Source of the DNA: Panulirus ornatus | Lineage: Eukaryota; Arthropoda; Malacostraca; Decapoda; Palinuridae | NCBI RefSeq assembly: GCF_036320965.1 | Contig: NC_092230.1 | Location: forward strand, 50,445,782-50,509,781 | DNA length: 64,000 bases | Direction: 5' to 3' | Shown here: positions 35,770 to 47,922 of the stretch, in pieces | Layout of the letters: the number at the start of each line of letters is the position of its first letter | Numbering within the stretch: the stretch's first letter is position 1 | The notes under the pieces: model-generated | The model's input: only the letters and a program-made list of their open reading frames with translations | What the model was told of the DNA's origin: nothing | The model's database searches: none | Position numbers and translations under genes: made by a program

Positions 35770-37560
35770 GTCTTGAAATGTACAGGGAGGGAGGTCTACA
35801 CTGGTGTGACCCTTGTCTTGTACTGTACGGGGAGGCAGGTCTACACTGGTGTGGCCCTTGTCTTGTACTGTACAGGGAGGGAGGTCTACACTGGTGTGGC
35901 CCTTGTCTTGTACTGTACAGGGAGGGAGGTCTACACTGGTGTGGCCCTTGTCTTGAACTGTACAGGGAGGGAGGTCTACACTGGTGTGACCCTTGTCTTG
36001 TACTGTACAGGGAGGGAGGTCTACACTGGTGTGGCCCTTGTCTTGTACTGTACAGGGAGGGAGGTCTACACTGGTGTGGCCCTTGTCTTGTACTGTACAG
36101 GGAGGGAGGTCTACACTGGTGTGGCCCTTGTCTTGAACTGTACAGGGAGGGAGGTCTACACTGGTGTGACCCTTGTCTTGTACTGTACAGGGAGGGAGGT
36201 CTACACTGGTGTGGCCCTTGTCTTGAACTGTACAGGGAGGGAGGTCTACACTGGTGTGACCCTTGTCTTGTACTGTACAGGGAGGGAGGTCTACACTGGT
36301 GTGACCCTTGTCTTGTACTGTACGGGGAGGGAGGTCTACACTGGTGTGACCCTTGTCTTGTACTGTACAGGGAGGGAGGTCTACACTGGTGTGGCCCTTG
36401 TCTTGAACTGTACAGGGAGGGAGGTCTACACTGGTGTGACCCTTGTCTTGTACTGTACAGGGAGGGAGGTCTACACTGGTGTGGCCCTTGTCTTGAACTG
36501 TACAGGGAGGGAGGTCTACACTGGTGTGACCCTTGTCTTGTACTGTACAGGGAGGGAGGTCTACACTGGTGTGACCCTCGTCTTGTACTGTACGGGGAGG
36601 GAGGTCTACACTGGTGTGACCCTTGTCTTGTACTGTACGGGGAGGCAGGTCTACACTGGTGTGGCCCTTGTCTTGTACTGTACGGGGAGGGAGGTCTACA
36701 CTGGTGTGACCCTTGTCTTGTACTGTACAGGGAGGGAGGTCTACACTGGTGTGACCCTTGTCTTGTACTGTACGGGGAGGGAGGTCTACACTGGTGTGGC
36801 CCTTGTCTTGTACTGTACAGGGAGGGAGGTCTACACTGGTGTGGCCCTTGTCTTGTACTGTACGGGGAGGGAGGTCTACACTGGTGTGACCCTTGTCTTG
36901 TACTGTACAGGGAGGGAGGTCTACACTGGTGTGACCCTTGTCTTGTACTGTACAGGGAGGGAGGTCTACACTGGTGTGGCCCTTGTCTTGTACTGTACGG
37001 GGAGGGAGGTCTACACTGGTGTGGCCCTTGTCTTGTACTGTACAGGGAGGGAGGTCTACACTGGTGTGACCCTTGTCTTGTACTGTACGGGGAGGGAGGT
37101 CTACACTGGTGTGACCCTTGTCTTGTACTGTACAGGGAGGGAGGTCTACACTGGTGTGACCCTTGTCTTGTACTGTACAGGGAGGGAGGTCTACACTGGT
37201 GTGGCCCTTGTCTTGTACTGTACGGGGAGGGAGGTCTACACTGGTGTGGCCCTTGTCTTGTACTGTACGGGGAGGGAGGTCTACACTGGTGTGACCCTTG
37301 TCTTGTACTGTACGGGGAGGCAGGTCTACACTGGTGTGACCCTTGTCTTGTACTGTACGGGGAGGCAGGTCTACACTGGTGTGACCCCTTGCCTTGTACT
37401 GTACGGGGAGAGAGTTGCACACTGGTGTGACCCTTGTCTTGTACTGTACGGGGAGGCAGGTCTACACTGGTGTGACCCTTGTCCTTGTACTGTACGGGGA
37501 GGCAGGTCTACACTGGTGTGACCCCTTGTCTTGTACTGTACGGGGAGAGTTGCACACTGG
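35770..37560. repeat. 45-bp minisatellite family, homogenised block
   Basis: About 39 nearly identical 45-bp units with core GGAGGTCTACACTGGTGTGA. They differ mainly at GACC/GGCC and TACAGG/TACGGG. At 45 bp the unit is a codon multiple, which explains the 580-residue frames on both strands. Confidence 0.97.
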
Positions 37561-38926
37561 TGTGACCTCTTGTCTTGTACTGTAGGGGGAGGGAGATGTA
37601 CACTGGTGTGACCCCTTGTCTTATACAGTACGAGGATGGAGTTGTACACTGGTGTGACCCCTTGTCTTGCACTTTACGGGGAGGGAGATGTACATGGGTA
37701 TGGCCACTTGTCTTTTACTGTGCGGGGAGGGAGTTGTACACCGGTGTAATCCCTCGTGTTGTACTGTACTGGGAGGGAGTTGTACACTGGTGTAATCCCT
37801 CGTGTTGTACTGTACGGGGAGGGAGTTGTACACTGGTGTAATCACTCGTATTGTACTGTACTGGGAGGGAGTTGTACACTGGTGTGACCCCTCGTGTTGT
37901 ACTGTACTGGGAGGGAGTTGTACACTGGTGTGACCCCTCGTGTTGTACTGTACTGGGAGGGAGTTGTACACTGGTGTGACCCCTCGTGTTGTACTGTACG
38001 GTGAGGGAGTTGTACACTGGTGTGACCCCTCGTGTTGTACTGTACTGGGAGGGAGTTGTACACTGGTGTGACCCATCGTGTTGTACTGTACTGGGAGGGA
38101 GTTGTACACTGGTATGACCCCTCGTGTTGTACTGTACGGGGAGGGAGTTGTACACTGGTGTGACCCCTCGTGTTGTACTGTACTGGGAGGGAGTTGTACA
38201 CTGGTGTGACCCCTCGTGTTGTACTGTACTGGGAGGGAGTTGTACACTGGTGTGACCCCTCGTATTGTACTGTACTGGGAGGGAGTTGTACACTGGTGTG
38301 ACCCCTCGTATTGTACTGTACTGGGAGGGAGTTGTACACTGGTGTGACCCCTCGTATTGTACTGTACTGGGAGGGAGTTGTACACTGGTGTGACCCCTCG
38401 TGTTGTACTGTACGGTGAGGGAGTTGTACACTGGTGTGACCCCTCGTGTTGTACTGTACTGGGAGGGAGTTGTACACTGGTGTGACCCATCGTGTTGTAC
38501 TGTACTGGGAGGGAGTTGTACACTGGTATGACCCCTCGTGTTGTACTGTACTGGGAGGGAGTTGTACACTGGTGTGACCCCTCGTATTGTACTGTACTGG
38601 GAGGGAGTTGTACACTGGTGTGACCCCTCGTGTTGTACTGTACGGGGAGGGAGTTGTACACTGGTGTGAACCCTCGTGTTGTACTGTACTGGGAGGGAGT
38701 TGTACACTGGTGTGACCCCTCGTGTTGTACTGTACGGGGAGGGAGTTGTACACTGGTGTGACCCCTCGTGTTGTACTGTACGGGGAGGGAGTTGTACACT
38801 GGTGTGAACCCTCGTGTTGTACTGTACTGGGAGGGAGTTGTACACTGGTGTGACCCCTCGTGTTGTACTGTACGGGGAGGGAGTTGTACACTGGTGTGAC
38901 CCCTCGTGTTGTACTGTACGGGGGAG
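37561..38926. repeat. 46-bp subfamily of the same minisatellite
   Basis: About 27 units of 46 bp with core GAGTTGTACACTGGTGTGAC and CCCTCGTGTTGTACTGTACT. One base longer than its neighbours, so the subfamily expanded separately. Confidence 0.95.
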
Positions 38927-39001
38927 GTTTTGTCTTTGTCCAGTACGTCAGACCACACGTTAGGGTGACGGTAAGTGGTCACCTTTTCTTGATGTCTGTT
39001 C

Positions 39002-39007
<6 letters not shown>

Positions 39008-39080
<73 letters not shown>
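39008..39080. repeat. (TA)n microsatellite
   Basis: Pure TA run ending exactly where a LINE fragment begins. Confidence 0.97.
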
Positions 39081-39083
<3 letters not shown>

Positions 39084-39645
39084 ATAGAGTTGTGCGCAGG
39101 AGGATGGATGTGCTGGAAATGAGATGTTTGAGGACAATGTGTGGTGTGAGGTGGTTTGATCGAGTGAGTAACGTAAGGGTAAGAGAGAGGTGTGGAAATA
39201 AAAAGAGCGTGGTTGAGAGAGCAGAAGAGGGTGTTTTGAAATGGTTTGGGCACATGGAGAGAATGAGTGAGGAAAGATTGACCAAGAGGATATATGTGTC
39301 GGAGGTGGAAGGAACAAGGAGAAGAGGGAGACCAAATTGGAGGTGGAAAGATGGAGTGAAAAAGATTTTGTGTGATCGGGGCCTGAACATGCAGGAGGGT
39401 GAAAGGAGGGCAAGGAATAGAGTGAATTGGAGCGATGTGGTATACCGGGGCTGACGTGCTGTCAGTGGATTGAATCAAGGCATGTGAAGCGTCTGGGGTA
39501 AACCATGGAAAGCTGTGTAGGTATGTATATTTGCGTGTGTGGACGTATGTATATACATGTGTATGGGGGGGGGTTGGGCCATTTCTTTCGTCTGTTTCCT
39601 TGCGCTACCTCGCAAACGCGGGAGACAGCGACAAAGTATAAAAAG

Positions 39646-39647
<2 letters not shown>
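39081..39647 (+). mobile_element. 5'-truncated LINE 3' end (C-terminal RT region plus 3' UTR)
   Basis: Encodes [20 protein letters not shown] through KDGVKKILCDRG in an open 124-codon frame (39080-39454). The family 3' UTR follows, ending in 'gagacagcgacaaagtataaaaag' and a (TA)n tail. It is sense to the ACP gene and lies in its intron. The tail shows that this family ends in microsatellite sequence rather than long poly-A. Confidence 0.85.

Positions 39648-39726
<79 letters not shown>
39648..39726. repeat. (TA)n microsatellite (LINE tail)
   Basis: Pure TA run directly following the LINE 3' UTR. Confidence 0.95.
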
Positions 39727-39727
<1 letters not shown>

Positions 39728-39770
39728 CGGAAAGGATCACAATTTTGCGCGTGATCAAGATATTCTTATG

Positions 39771-39822
39771 AGTCCACGGGAAAATGATGGGAACTTATCG
39801 TGTTTCATTTTCCCCGTGGACT
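39771..39822. repeat. Long imperfect inverted repeat (hairpin)
   Basis: The 17-bp left arm (39771-39787, starting AGTCCACGGG) pairs with the 18-bp right arm (39805-39822) with a single bulged base. The loop is 17 bases. It sits between a (TA)n tract and a LINE 5' region and looks like a head-to-head junction of a repeat. Confidence 0.8.
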
Positions 39823-39841
39823 TGTATTTTAACTTTCTAAA

Positions 39842-40741
39842 ATGGGAAACAGAAGAAGGAGTCACGCGGGGAGTGCTCATCCTCCTCGAAGGCTCAGACT
39901 GGGGTGTCTAAATGTGTGTGGATGTAACCAAGATGTGAAAAAAGGAGAGATAGGTAGTATGTTTGAGGAAAGGAACCTGGATGTTTTGGCTCTGAGTGAA
40001 ACGAAGCTCAAGGGTAAAGGGGAAGAGTGGTTTGGGAATGTCTGGGGAGTAAAGTCAGGGGTTAGTGAGAGGACAAGAGCAAGGGAAGGAGTAGCAATAC
40101 TCCTGAAACAGGAGTTGTGGGAGTATGTGGTAGAGTGTAAGAAAGTAAACTCTAGATTGATATGGGTAAAACTGAAAGTGGTTGGAGAGATATGGGTGAT
40201 TATTGGTGCATATGCACCTGTGCATGAGAAGAAAGATCATGAGAGGCAAGTGTTTTGGAAGCAACTGAGTGAGTGTGTTAGTAGTTTTGATGCACGAGAC
40301 CGGGTTATAGTGATGGGTGATTTGAATGCAAAGGTGAGTAATGTGGCAGTTGAGGGAATAATTGGTGTACATGGTGTGTTCAGTGTTGTAAGTGGAAATG
40401 GTGACGAGCTTGTAGATTTATGTGCTGAAAAAGGACTGGTGATTGGGAATACCTGGTTTAAAAAGAGATATATACATAAGTATACGTATGTAAGTAGGAT
40501 AGATGGCCAGATAGCGTTCTTGGATTACGTGCTAACTGATAGGCGCGCGAAAGAGAGACTTTTGGATGTTAATGTGCTGAGAGGTGCAACTGGAGGGATG
40601 TCTGATCATCATCTTGTGGAGGCGAAAGTGAAGATTTGTAGAGGTTTTCAGAAAAGAAGAGAGAATGTTGGGGTGAAGAGAGTGGTGAGAGTAAGTGAGC
40701 TTGGGAAGGAGACTTGCGTGAGGAAGTACCAGGAGAGCTGA
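39842..40741 (+). pseudogene. LINE apurinic-like endonuclease domain (299 aa)
   Basis: EEP-family endonuclease that nicks target DNA for LINE insertion. Conserved features are visible: LGCLNVCGCN at 20-29, LSETKL at 51-56 with the catalytic Glu, IGAYAP at 121-126, GDLN at 159-162 with catalytic Asp and Asn, LDYVL near 227-231, and SDHHLV at 254-259 with the terminal Asp-His pair. The domain itself is intact. The frame ends at 40741 through a small deletion relative to the copy at 47312 and would otherwise run on into the linker and RT. MGNRRR is probably near the true N-terminus, but the true start is unproven. Confidence 0.8.
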
Positions 40742-40972
40742 GTACAGAATGGAAAAAGGTGAGAACAAAGGACGTAAGGGGAGTGGGGGAGGAATGGAAT
40801 GTATTTAGGGAAGCAGTGATGGCTTTTTCAAAAGATGCTTGTGGCATGAGAAGCGTGGGAGGTGGGCAGATTAGAAAGGGTAGTGAGTGGTGGGATGAAG
40901 TAAGATTATTAGTGAAAGAGAAGAGAGAGGCATTTGGACGATTTTTGCAGGGAAATAATGCAAGTGTCTTAG
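39842..40972 (+). mobile_element. LINE 5' half (endonuclease plus linker), 3'-truncated
   Basis: Endonuclease frame followed by the linker seen also at 9001 and 47312. It stops abruptly at 40972, where the 25-bp array takes over. Loss of the 3' end is unusual for a target-primed insertion, so the array probably replaced or deleted the rest. Confidence 0.85.
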
Positions 40973-43900
40973 TGTAGCTAGGTGTTACTTGTCTTGGTGT
41001 AGCTAGGTGTTACTTGTCTTGGTGTAGTTAGGTGTTACTTGTCTTGGTGTAGCTAGGTGTTACTTGTCTTGGTGTAGCTAGGTGTTACTTGTCTTGGTGT
41101 AGCTAGGTGTTACTTGTCTTGGTGTAGCTAGGTGTTACTTGTCTTGGTGTAGCTAGGTGTTACTTGTCTTGGTGTAGCTAGGTGTTACTTGTCTTGGTGT
41201 AGCTAGGTGTTACTTGTTTTAGTGTAGCTAGGTGTTACTTGTCTTGGTGTAGCTAGGTGTTACTTGTCTTGGTGTAGCTAGGTGTTACTTGTCTTGGTGT
41301 AGCTAGGTGTTACTTGTCTTGGTGTAATTAGGTGTTACTTGTCTTGGTGTAGCTAGGTGTTACTTGTCTTGGTGTAGCTAGGTGTTACTTGTCTTGGAGT
41401 AGTTAGGTGTTACTTGTCTTGGAGTAGTTAGGTGTTACTTGTCTTGGTGTAGCTAGGTGTTACTTGTCTTGGTGTAGCTAGGTGTTACTTGTCTTGGTGT
41501 AGCTAGGTGTTACTTGTCTTGGTGTAGCTAGGTGTTACTTGTCTTGGTGTAGCTAGGTGTTACTTGTCTTGGTGTAGCTAGGTGTTACTTGTCTTGGTGT
41601 AGCTAGGTGTTACTTGTCTTGGTGTAGCTAGGTGTTACTTGTCTTGGTGTAGCTAGATGTTACTTGTCTTGGTGTAGTTAGGTGTTACTTGTCTTGGTGT
41701 AGTTAGGTGTTACTTGTCTTGGTGTAGCTAGGTGTTACTTGTCTTGGTGTAGCTAGGTGTTACTTGTCTTGGTGTAGCTAGGTGTTACTTGTCTTGGTGT
41801 AGCTAGGTGTTACTTGTCTTGGTGTAGCTAGGTGTTACTTGTCTTGGTGTAGCTAGGTGTTACTTGTCTTGGTGTAGTTAGGTGTTACTTGTCTTGGTGT
41901 AGCTAGGTGTTACTTGTCTTGGTGTAGCTAGGTGTTACTTGTCTTGGTGTAGCTAGGTGTTACTTGTCTTGGTGTAGCTAGGTGTTACTTGTCTTGGTGT
42001 AGCTAGGTGTTACTTGTCTTGGAGTAGCTAGGTGTTACTTGTCTTGGTGTAGCTAGGTGTTACTTGTCTTGGTGTAGCTAGGTGTTACTTGTCTTGGAGT
42101 AGTTAGGTGTTACTTGTCTTGGTGTAGTTAGGTGTTACTTGTCTTGGTGTAGTTAGGTGTTACTTGTCTTGGTGTAGTTAGGTGTTACTTGTCTTGGTGT
42201 AGTTAGGTGTTACTTGTCTTGGTGTAGTTAGGTGTTACTTGTCTTGGTGTAGTTAGGTGTTACTTGTCTTGGTGTAGTTAGGTGTTACTTGTCTTGGTGT
42301 AGCTAGGTGTTACTTGTCTTGGTGTAGTTAGGTGTTACTTGTCTTGGTGTAGTTAGGTGTTACTTGTCTTGGTGTAGCTAGGTGTTACTTGTCTTGGTGT
42401 AGCTAGGTGTTACTTGTCTTGGTGTAGTTAGGTGTTACTTGTCTTGGTGTAGCTAGGTGTTACTTGTCTTGGTGTAGTTAGGTGTTACTTGTCTTGGTGT
42501 AGCTAGGTGTTACTTGTCTTGGTGTAGCTAGGTGTTACTTGTCTTGGTGTAGCTAGGTGTTACTTGTCTTGGTGTAGCTAGGTGTTACTTGTCTTGGTGT
42601 AGCTAGGTGTTACTTGTCTTGGTGTAGCTAGGTGTTACTTGTCTTGGTGTAGCTAGGTGTTACTTGTCTTGGTGTAGCTAGGTGTTACTTGTCTTGGTGT
42701 AGCTAGGTGTTACTTGTCTTGGTGTAGCTAGGTGTTACTTGTCTTGGTGTAGCTAGGTGTTACTTGTCTTGGTGTAGTTAGGTGTTACTTGTCTTGGTGT
42801 AGCTAGGTGTTACTTGTCTTGGTGTAGCTAGGTGTTACTTGTCTTGGTGTAGCTAGGTGTTACTTGTCTTGGTGTAGCTAGGTGTTACTTGTCTTGGTGT
42901 AGTTAGGTGTTACTTGTCTTGGTGTAGCTAGGTGTTACTTGTCTTGGTGTAGCTAGGTGTTACTTGTCTTGGTGTAGTTAGGTGTTACTTGTCTTGGTGT
43001 AGCTAGGTGTTACTTGTCTTGGTGTAGTTAGATGTTACTTGTCTTGGTGTAGCTAGGTGTTACTTGTCTTGGTGTAGTTAGGTGTTACTTGTCTTGGTGT
43101 AGCTAGGTGTTACTTGTCTTGGTGTAGCTAGGTGTTACTTGTCTTGGTGTAGCTAGGTGTTACTTGTCTTGGTGTAGCTAGGTGTTACTTGTCTTGGTGT
43201 AGCTAGGTGTTACTTGTCTTGGTGTAGCTAGGTGTTACTTGTCTTGGTGTAGCTAGGTGTTACTTGTCTTGGTGTAGCTAGGTGTTACTTGTCTTGGTGT
43301 AGCTAGGTGTTACTTGTCTTGGTGTAGCTAGGTGTTACTTGTCTTGGAGTAGTTAGGTGTTACTTGTCTTGATGTAGTTAGGTGTTACTTGTCTTGGTGT
43401 AGCTAGGTGTTACTTGTCTTGGTGTAGCTAGGTGTTTCTTGTCTTGGTGTAGCTAGGTGTTACTTGTCTTGGTGTAGCTAGGTGTTACTTGTCTTGGTGT
43501 AGCTAGGTGTTACTTGTCTTGGTGTAGCTAGGTGTTACTTGTCTTGGTGTAGCTAGGTGTTTCTTGTCTTGGTGTAGCTAGGTGTTACTTGTCTTGGTGT
43601 AGCTAGGTGTTACTTGTCTTGGTGTAGCTAGGTGTTTCTTGTCTTGGTGTAGCTAGGTGTTACTTGTCTTGGTGTAGCTGTGTTACTTGTCTTGGTGTAG
43701 CTAGGTGTTTCTTGTCTTGGTGTAGCTAGGTGTTACTTGTCTTGGAGTAGTTAGGTGTTTCTTGTCTTGGTGTAGGTAGGTGTTACTTGTTTTCGTGTAG
43801 TTAGGTGCTACTTGTCTTGGTGTAGCTAGGTGTTACTTGTCTTGGTGTAGTTAGGTGCTACTTGTCTTAGTGTAGCTAGGTGTTACTTGTCTTGGTGTAG

Positions 43901-43995
43901 TTAGGTGTTACTTGTCTTGGTGTAGTTAGGTGTTTCTTGTCTTGGTGTAGTTAGGTGTTTCTTGTCTTGGTGTAACTAAGTTTTACTTGACGTAG
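40973..43995. repeat. 25-bp minisatellite in ACP intron 1
   Basis: About 120 units with core GTCTTGGTGTAGCTAGGTGT plus TACTT. They are strikingly uniform, with AGCTAGG/AGTTAGG as the main variant. Divergence rises only at the right end after 43670. Confidence 0.98.
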
Positions 43996-44006
43996 TTAGG
44001 TTGTCA

Positions 44007-44752
44007 GACGACCTGTCCAGGTCTTGTGTTCATCACGGTATGTGTTGTGAGACGACCTGTCCAGGTCTTGTGTTCATTATGGTCTGTGTTGTGAGACGAC
44101 CTGTCCAGGTCTTGTGTTCATTATGGTCTGTGTTGTGAGACGACCTGTCCAGGTCTTGTGTTCATTATGGTCTGTGTTGTGAGACGACCTGTCCAGGTCT
44201 TGTGTTCATTATGGTCTGTGTTGTGAGACGACCTGTCCAGGTCTTGTGTTCATTATGGTCTGTGTTGTGAGACGACCTGTCCAGGTCTTGTGTTCATTAT
44301 GGTCTGTGTTGTGAGACGACCTGTCCAGGTCTTGTGTTCATTATGGTCTGTGTTGTGAGACGACCTGTCCAGGTCTTGTGTTCATTATGGTCTGTGTTGT
44401 GAGACGACCTGTCCAGGTCTTGTGTTCATTATGGTCTGTGTTGTGAGACGACCTGTCCAGGTCTTGTGTTCATTATGGTCTGTGTTGTGAGACGACCTGT
44501 CCAGGTCTTGTGTTCATTATGGTCTGTGTTGTGAGACGACCTGTCCAGGTCTTGTGTTCATTATGGTCTGTGTTGTGAGACGACCTGTCCAGGTCTTGTG
44601 TTCATTATGGTCTGTGTTGTGAGACGACCTGTCCAGGTCTTGTGTTCATTATGGTCTGTGTTGTGAGACGACCTGTCCAGGTCTTGTGTTCATTATGGTC
44701 TGTGTTGTGAGACGACCTGTCCAGGTCTTGTGTTCATTATGGTCTGTGTTGC
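44007..44752. repeat. 44-bp minisatellite in ACP intron 1
   Basis: About 17 units with core GAGACGACCTGTCCAGGTCT plus TGTGTTCATTATGGTCTGTGTT. All but the first unit are essentially identical, which points to very recent expansion. Confidence 0.97.
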
Positions 44753-44833
44753 ACTTGACCTCGTGTGTATTTTTTTACGTTCATTTCGTGTGCTTGTTCA
44801 TGGATTTGTTTATGTTTCGCGGTGTGTGTGTGT

Positions 44834-44883
<50 letters not shown>

Positions 44884-44934
44884 TTGTGCATGTATTTGTT
44901 TGTATGTTCGACGGCCTTGAGTGTAGTTGTTTAT
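44753..44934. other. Intron 1 sequence with (GT)n and a degenerate 'tgtatttgtt' repeat
   Basis: Contains a (GT)n tract at 44820-44881 and loose repeats of TGTATTTGTTTGTATGTTC-like sequence. The same sequence type resumes at 47923, on the other side of a LINE. Confidence 0.6.
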
Positions 44935-45348
44935 TATTTATTCATTATTTTCTTTTGCTTTGTCGCTGTCTCCCGCGTTAGCGAGGTAGCGCAAGGAAAC
45001 AGGCGAAAGAATGGCCCAACCCACCCCCATACACATGTATATACATACACGTCCACACACGCAAATATACATACCCATACATCTCAATGTACACATATAT
45101 ATACACACACAGACACATACATATATTATACACATGTACATAATTCATACTGTCTGCCTTTATTCATTCCCATCGCCACCCCGCCACACATGAAATAACA
45201 AATCCCTCTCCCCGCATGTACGCGAGGTAGCGCTAGGAAAAGACAACAAAGGCCCCATTCGTTCACACTCAGTCTCTAGCTGTCATGTATAATGCACCGA
45301 AACCACAGCTCCCCTTCCACATCCAGGCCCCACACAACTTTCCATGGT

Positions 45349-46795
45349 TTACCCTAGACGCTTCACAAGCCCAGGGTTCAATCCATTGACAGCACGTCGA
45401 CCCCGGTATACCACATCGTTCCAATTCACTCTATTCCTTGCACGCACCTCACCCTCCTGCATGTTCAGGCCCCGATCACTCAAAATCTTTTTCACTCCAT
45501 CTTTCCACCTCCAATTTGGTCTCCTACTTCTCCTCGTTCCCTCCACCTCTGACACATATATCCTCTTTGTCAATCTTTCCTCACTCATTCTCTCCATGTG
45601 ACCAAACCATTTCAAAACACCCTCTTCTGCTCTCTCAACCACGCTCTTTTTATTACCACACATCTCTCTTACCCTTTCATTACTTACACGATCAAACCAC
45701 CTCACATCACATATTGTCCTCAAACATCTCATTTCCAGCACATCCACCCTCCTCCGCACAACCCTATCTATAGCCCACGCCACGCAATCATACAACATTG
45801 TTGGAACCACTATTCCTTCAAACATACCCATTTTTGATTTCCGAGATAACGTTCTCGACTTCCACACATTCTTCAACCCTCCCATAACTTTCACCCCCTC
45901 CCCCACCCTATGATTCATTTCCGCTTCCATGGTTCCACCCGCTGCCAAATCCACTCCCAGATATCTAAAACACTTCACTTCCCCCAGTTTTTCTCCATTC
46001 AAACTTACCTCCCAATTGACTTGTACCTCAACCCTACTGTACCTAATAACCTTGCTCTTACTCATATTTACTCTCAGCTTTCTTCTTTCACATACTTTAC
46101 CAAACTCAGTCACCAGCTTCTGCAGTTTCTCACCCAAATCAGCCACCAGCGCTGTATCATCAGCGAACAACTGACTCACTTCCCAAGCTCTCTCATCTAC
46201 AGCAGACTGCATACTTGCCCCTCTCTCCAAAACTCTTGCATTCACCTCCCTAACAATCCCATCCATAAACAAATTAAACAACCATGGAGAACCCCTGCCG
46301 CAAACCAACATTTACTGAGAACCAATCACTTTCCTCTCTTCCTACACATACACATGCCTTATATCCTCGATAAAAACTTTTCACTGTTTCTAACAACTTG
46401 CCTCCCACACCATATATTCTTAATACCTCCCACAGAGCATCTCTATCAACTCTATCATATGCCTTCTCCAGATCCATAAATGCTACATACAAATCCATTT
46501 GCTTTTCTAAGTATTTCTCACATACATTCTTCAAAGCAAACACCTGATCCACACATCCTCTACCACTTCTGAAACCACACTGCTCTTCCCCAATCTGATG
46601 CTCTGTACATGCCTTCACCCTCTCAATCAATACCCTCCCATATAATTTACCAGGAATACTCAACAAACTTATACCTCTGTAATTTGAACACTCACTTTTA
46701 TCCCCTTTGCCTTTGTACAATGGCACTATGCAAGCATTCCGGCAATCCTCAGGCACCTCACCATGAGTCATACATACATTAAATAACCTTACCAA
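45349..46795 (-). pseudogene. LINE reverse transcriptase remnant, two overlapping frames
   Basis: The upstream frame (46274-46795) carries GEEQCGFRSGRGCVDQ, motif A (VAFMDLEKAYDRVD) and part of motif B (VGLRQG). The downstream frame (45349-46311) carries the rest of motif B, FADDTALVAD (motif C), the FRYLGVDLA region and the GRPNWRWKD-type tail ending at VYRGRRAVNG. A small indel between 46274 and 46311 shifts the frame in the middle of motif B, so no intact enzyme can be made. Confidence 0.85.
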
Positions 46796-47311
46796 CCAGT
46801 CAACAATACAGTCACCCCCTTTTTAATAAATTCCACTGTAATACCATCCAAACCCGCTGCCTTGTCGGCTTTCATCTTCCGCAAAGCTTTTACTACCTCT
46901 CCTCTGTCTACCAAATCATTCTCCCTAACCCTCTCACTTTGCACACCACCTTGACCAAAACACCCTATATCTGCCACTCTATCATAAAACACATTCAACA
47001 AACCTCCAAATACTCACTCCATCTCCTCACATCACCACTACTTGTTATCACCTCTCCATTCGCCCCCTTCACTGAAGTTCCCATTTGTTCCCTTGTCTTA
47101 CGCACTTTATTTACCTCCTTCCAAAACATCTTTTTATTCTCCCTAAAATTTAATGATACTCTCTCACCCCAACTCTCATTTGCCCTCTTTTTCACCTCTT
47201 GCACCTTTCTCTTGACCTCCTGCCTCTTTCTTTTATACATCTCCCAGTCATTTGCATTATTTCCCTGCAAAAATCGTGCAAATGCCTCTCTCTTCTCTTT
47301 CACTAATAATC

Positions 47312-47922
47312 TTACTTCTTCATCCCACCACTCCCTACCTTTCTAATCTGCCCACCTCCCACGCTTCTCATGCCACAAGCATCTTTTGTGCAAGCCATCA
47401 CTGTTTCCCTAAATACATCCCATTCCTCCCCCACTCCCCTTACGTCCTCTGCTCTCACCTTTTTCCATTCTGTACTCAGTCTGTCTTGGTACTTCCTCAC
47501 ACAAGTCTCCTTCCAAAGCTCACTTACTCTCACCACTCTCTTCACCCCAACATTCTCTCTTCTTTTCTGAAAACCCCTACAAATCTTCACCTTCGCCTCC
47601 AAAAGATAATGATCAGACATCCCTCCAGTTGCACCTCTCAGCACATTAACATCCAAAAGTCTCTCTTTCGCGCGCCTATCAATTAACACGTAATCCAATA
47701 ACGCTCTCTGGCCATCTCTCCTACTTACATACGTATACTTACGTCTATCTCGCTTTTTAAACCAGGTATTCCCAATCACCAGTCCTTTTTCAGCACATAA
47801 ATCTACAAGCTCTTCACCATTTCCATTTACAACACTGAACACCCTATGTATACCAATTATTCCCTCAACTGCCACATTACTCACCTTTGCATTCAAATCA
47901 CCCATCACTATAACCCGGTCTC
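47312..47922 (-). pseudogene. LINE endonuclease C-terminal remnant
   Basis: Carries VIVMGDLNAKVSN, the NTWFKKRDRRKYTYVS region, LDYVLIDRRAKERLLDV and MSDHYLLEAKV, then the linker to VGSGGMKK. It lacks the N-terminal catalytic Glu region because of 5' truncation. The frame entering from 48100 is host sequence, not part of the protein. Confidence 0.8.

Larger units (their letters stand above)
44935..47922 (-). mobile_element. LINE insertion, 5'-truncated, with probable 9-bp target duplication
   Basis: Minus-strand copy of about 3 kb: an A-rich tail (complement of 'attcattattttctttt'), a 3' UTR with the 'gcgaggtagcgcaagg' signature, C-terminal region, RT, linker and the C-terminal two thirds of the endonuclease. 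It is truncated just before MGDLN. GTTGTTTAT occurs at 44926-44934 and again at 47923-47931, directly flanking the element. The coding part is split into at least five frames (47312-47922, 46995-47303, 46789-47001, 46274-46795, 45349-46311), so it is inactive. It lies antisense in ACP intron 1, 326 bp from exon 2. Confidence 0.85.

Noticed and set aside
35669..39390. Frames of 550-589 residues on both strands
   Set aside because: 45/46-bp minisatellite artefacts; the 589-residue one also reads through an antisense LINE and a (TA)n tract.
40973..44752. CRISPR-like regular repeats
   Set aside because: Units are head-to-tail with no unique spacers, in a eukaryotic intron with no cas genes.
44938..45240. 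A separate SINE at the 'gcgaggtagcgcaagg' sequence
   Set aside because: The same sequence is contiguous with the LINE coding end at 39455-39647 and 44935-47922, so it is simply the LINE 3' UTR; no tRNA-like promoter boxes were evident.
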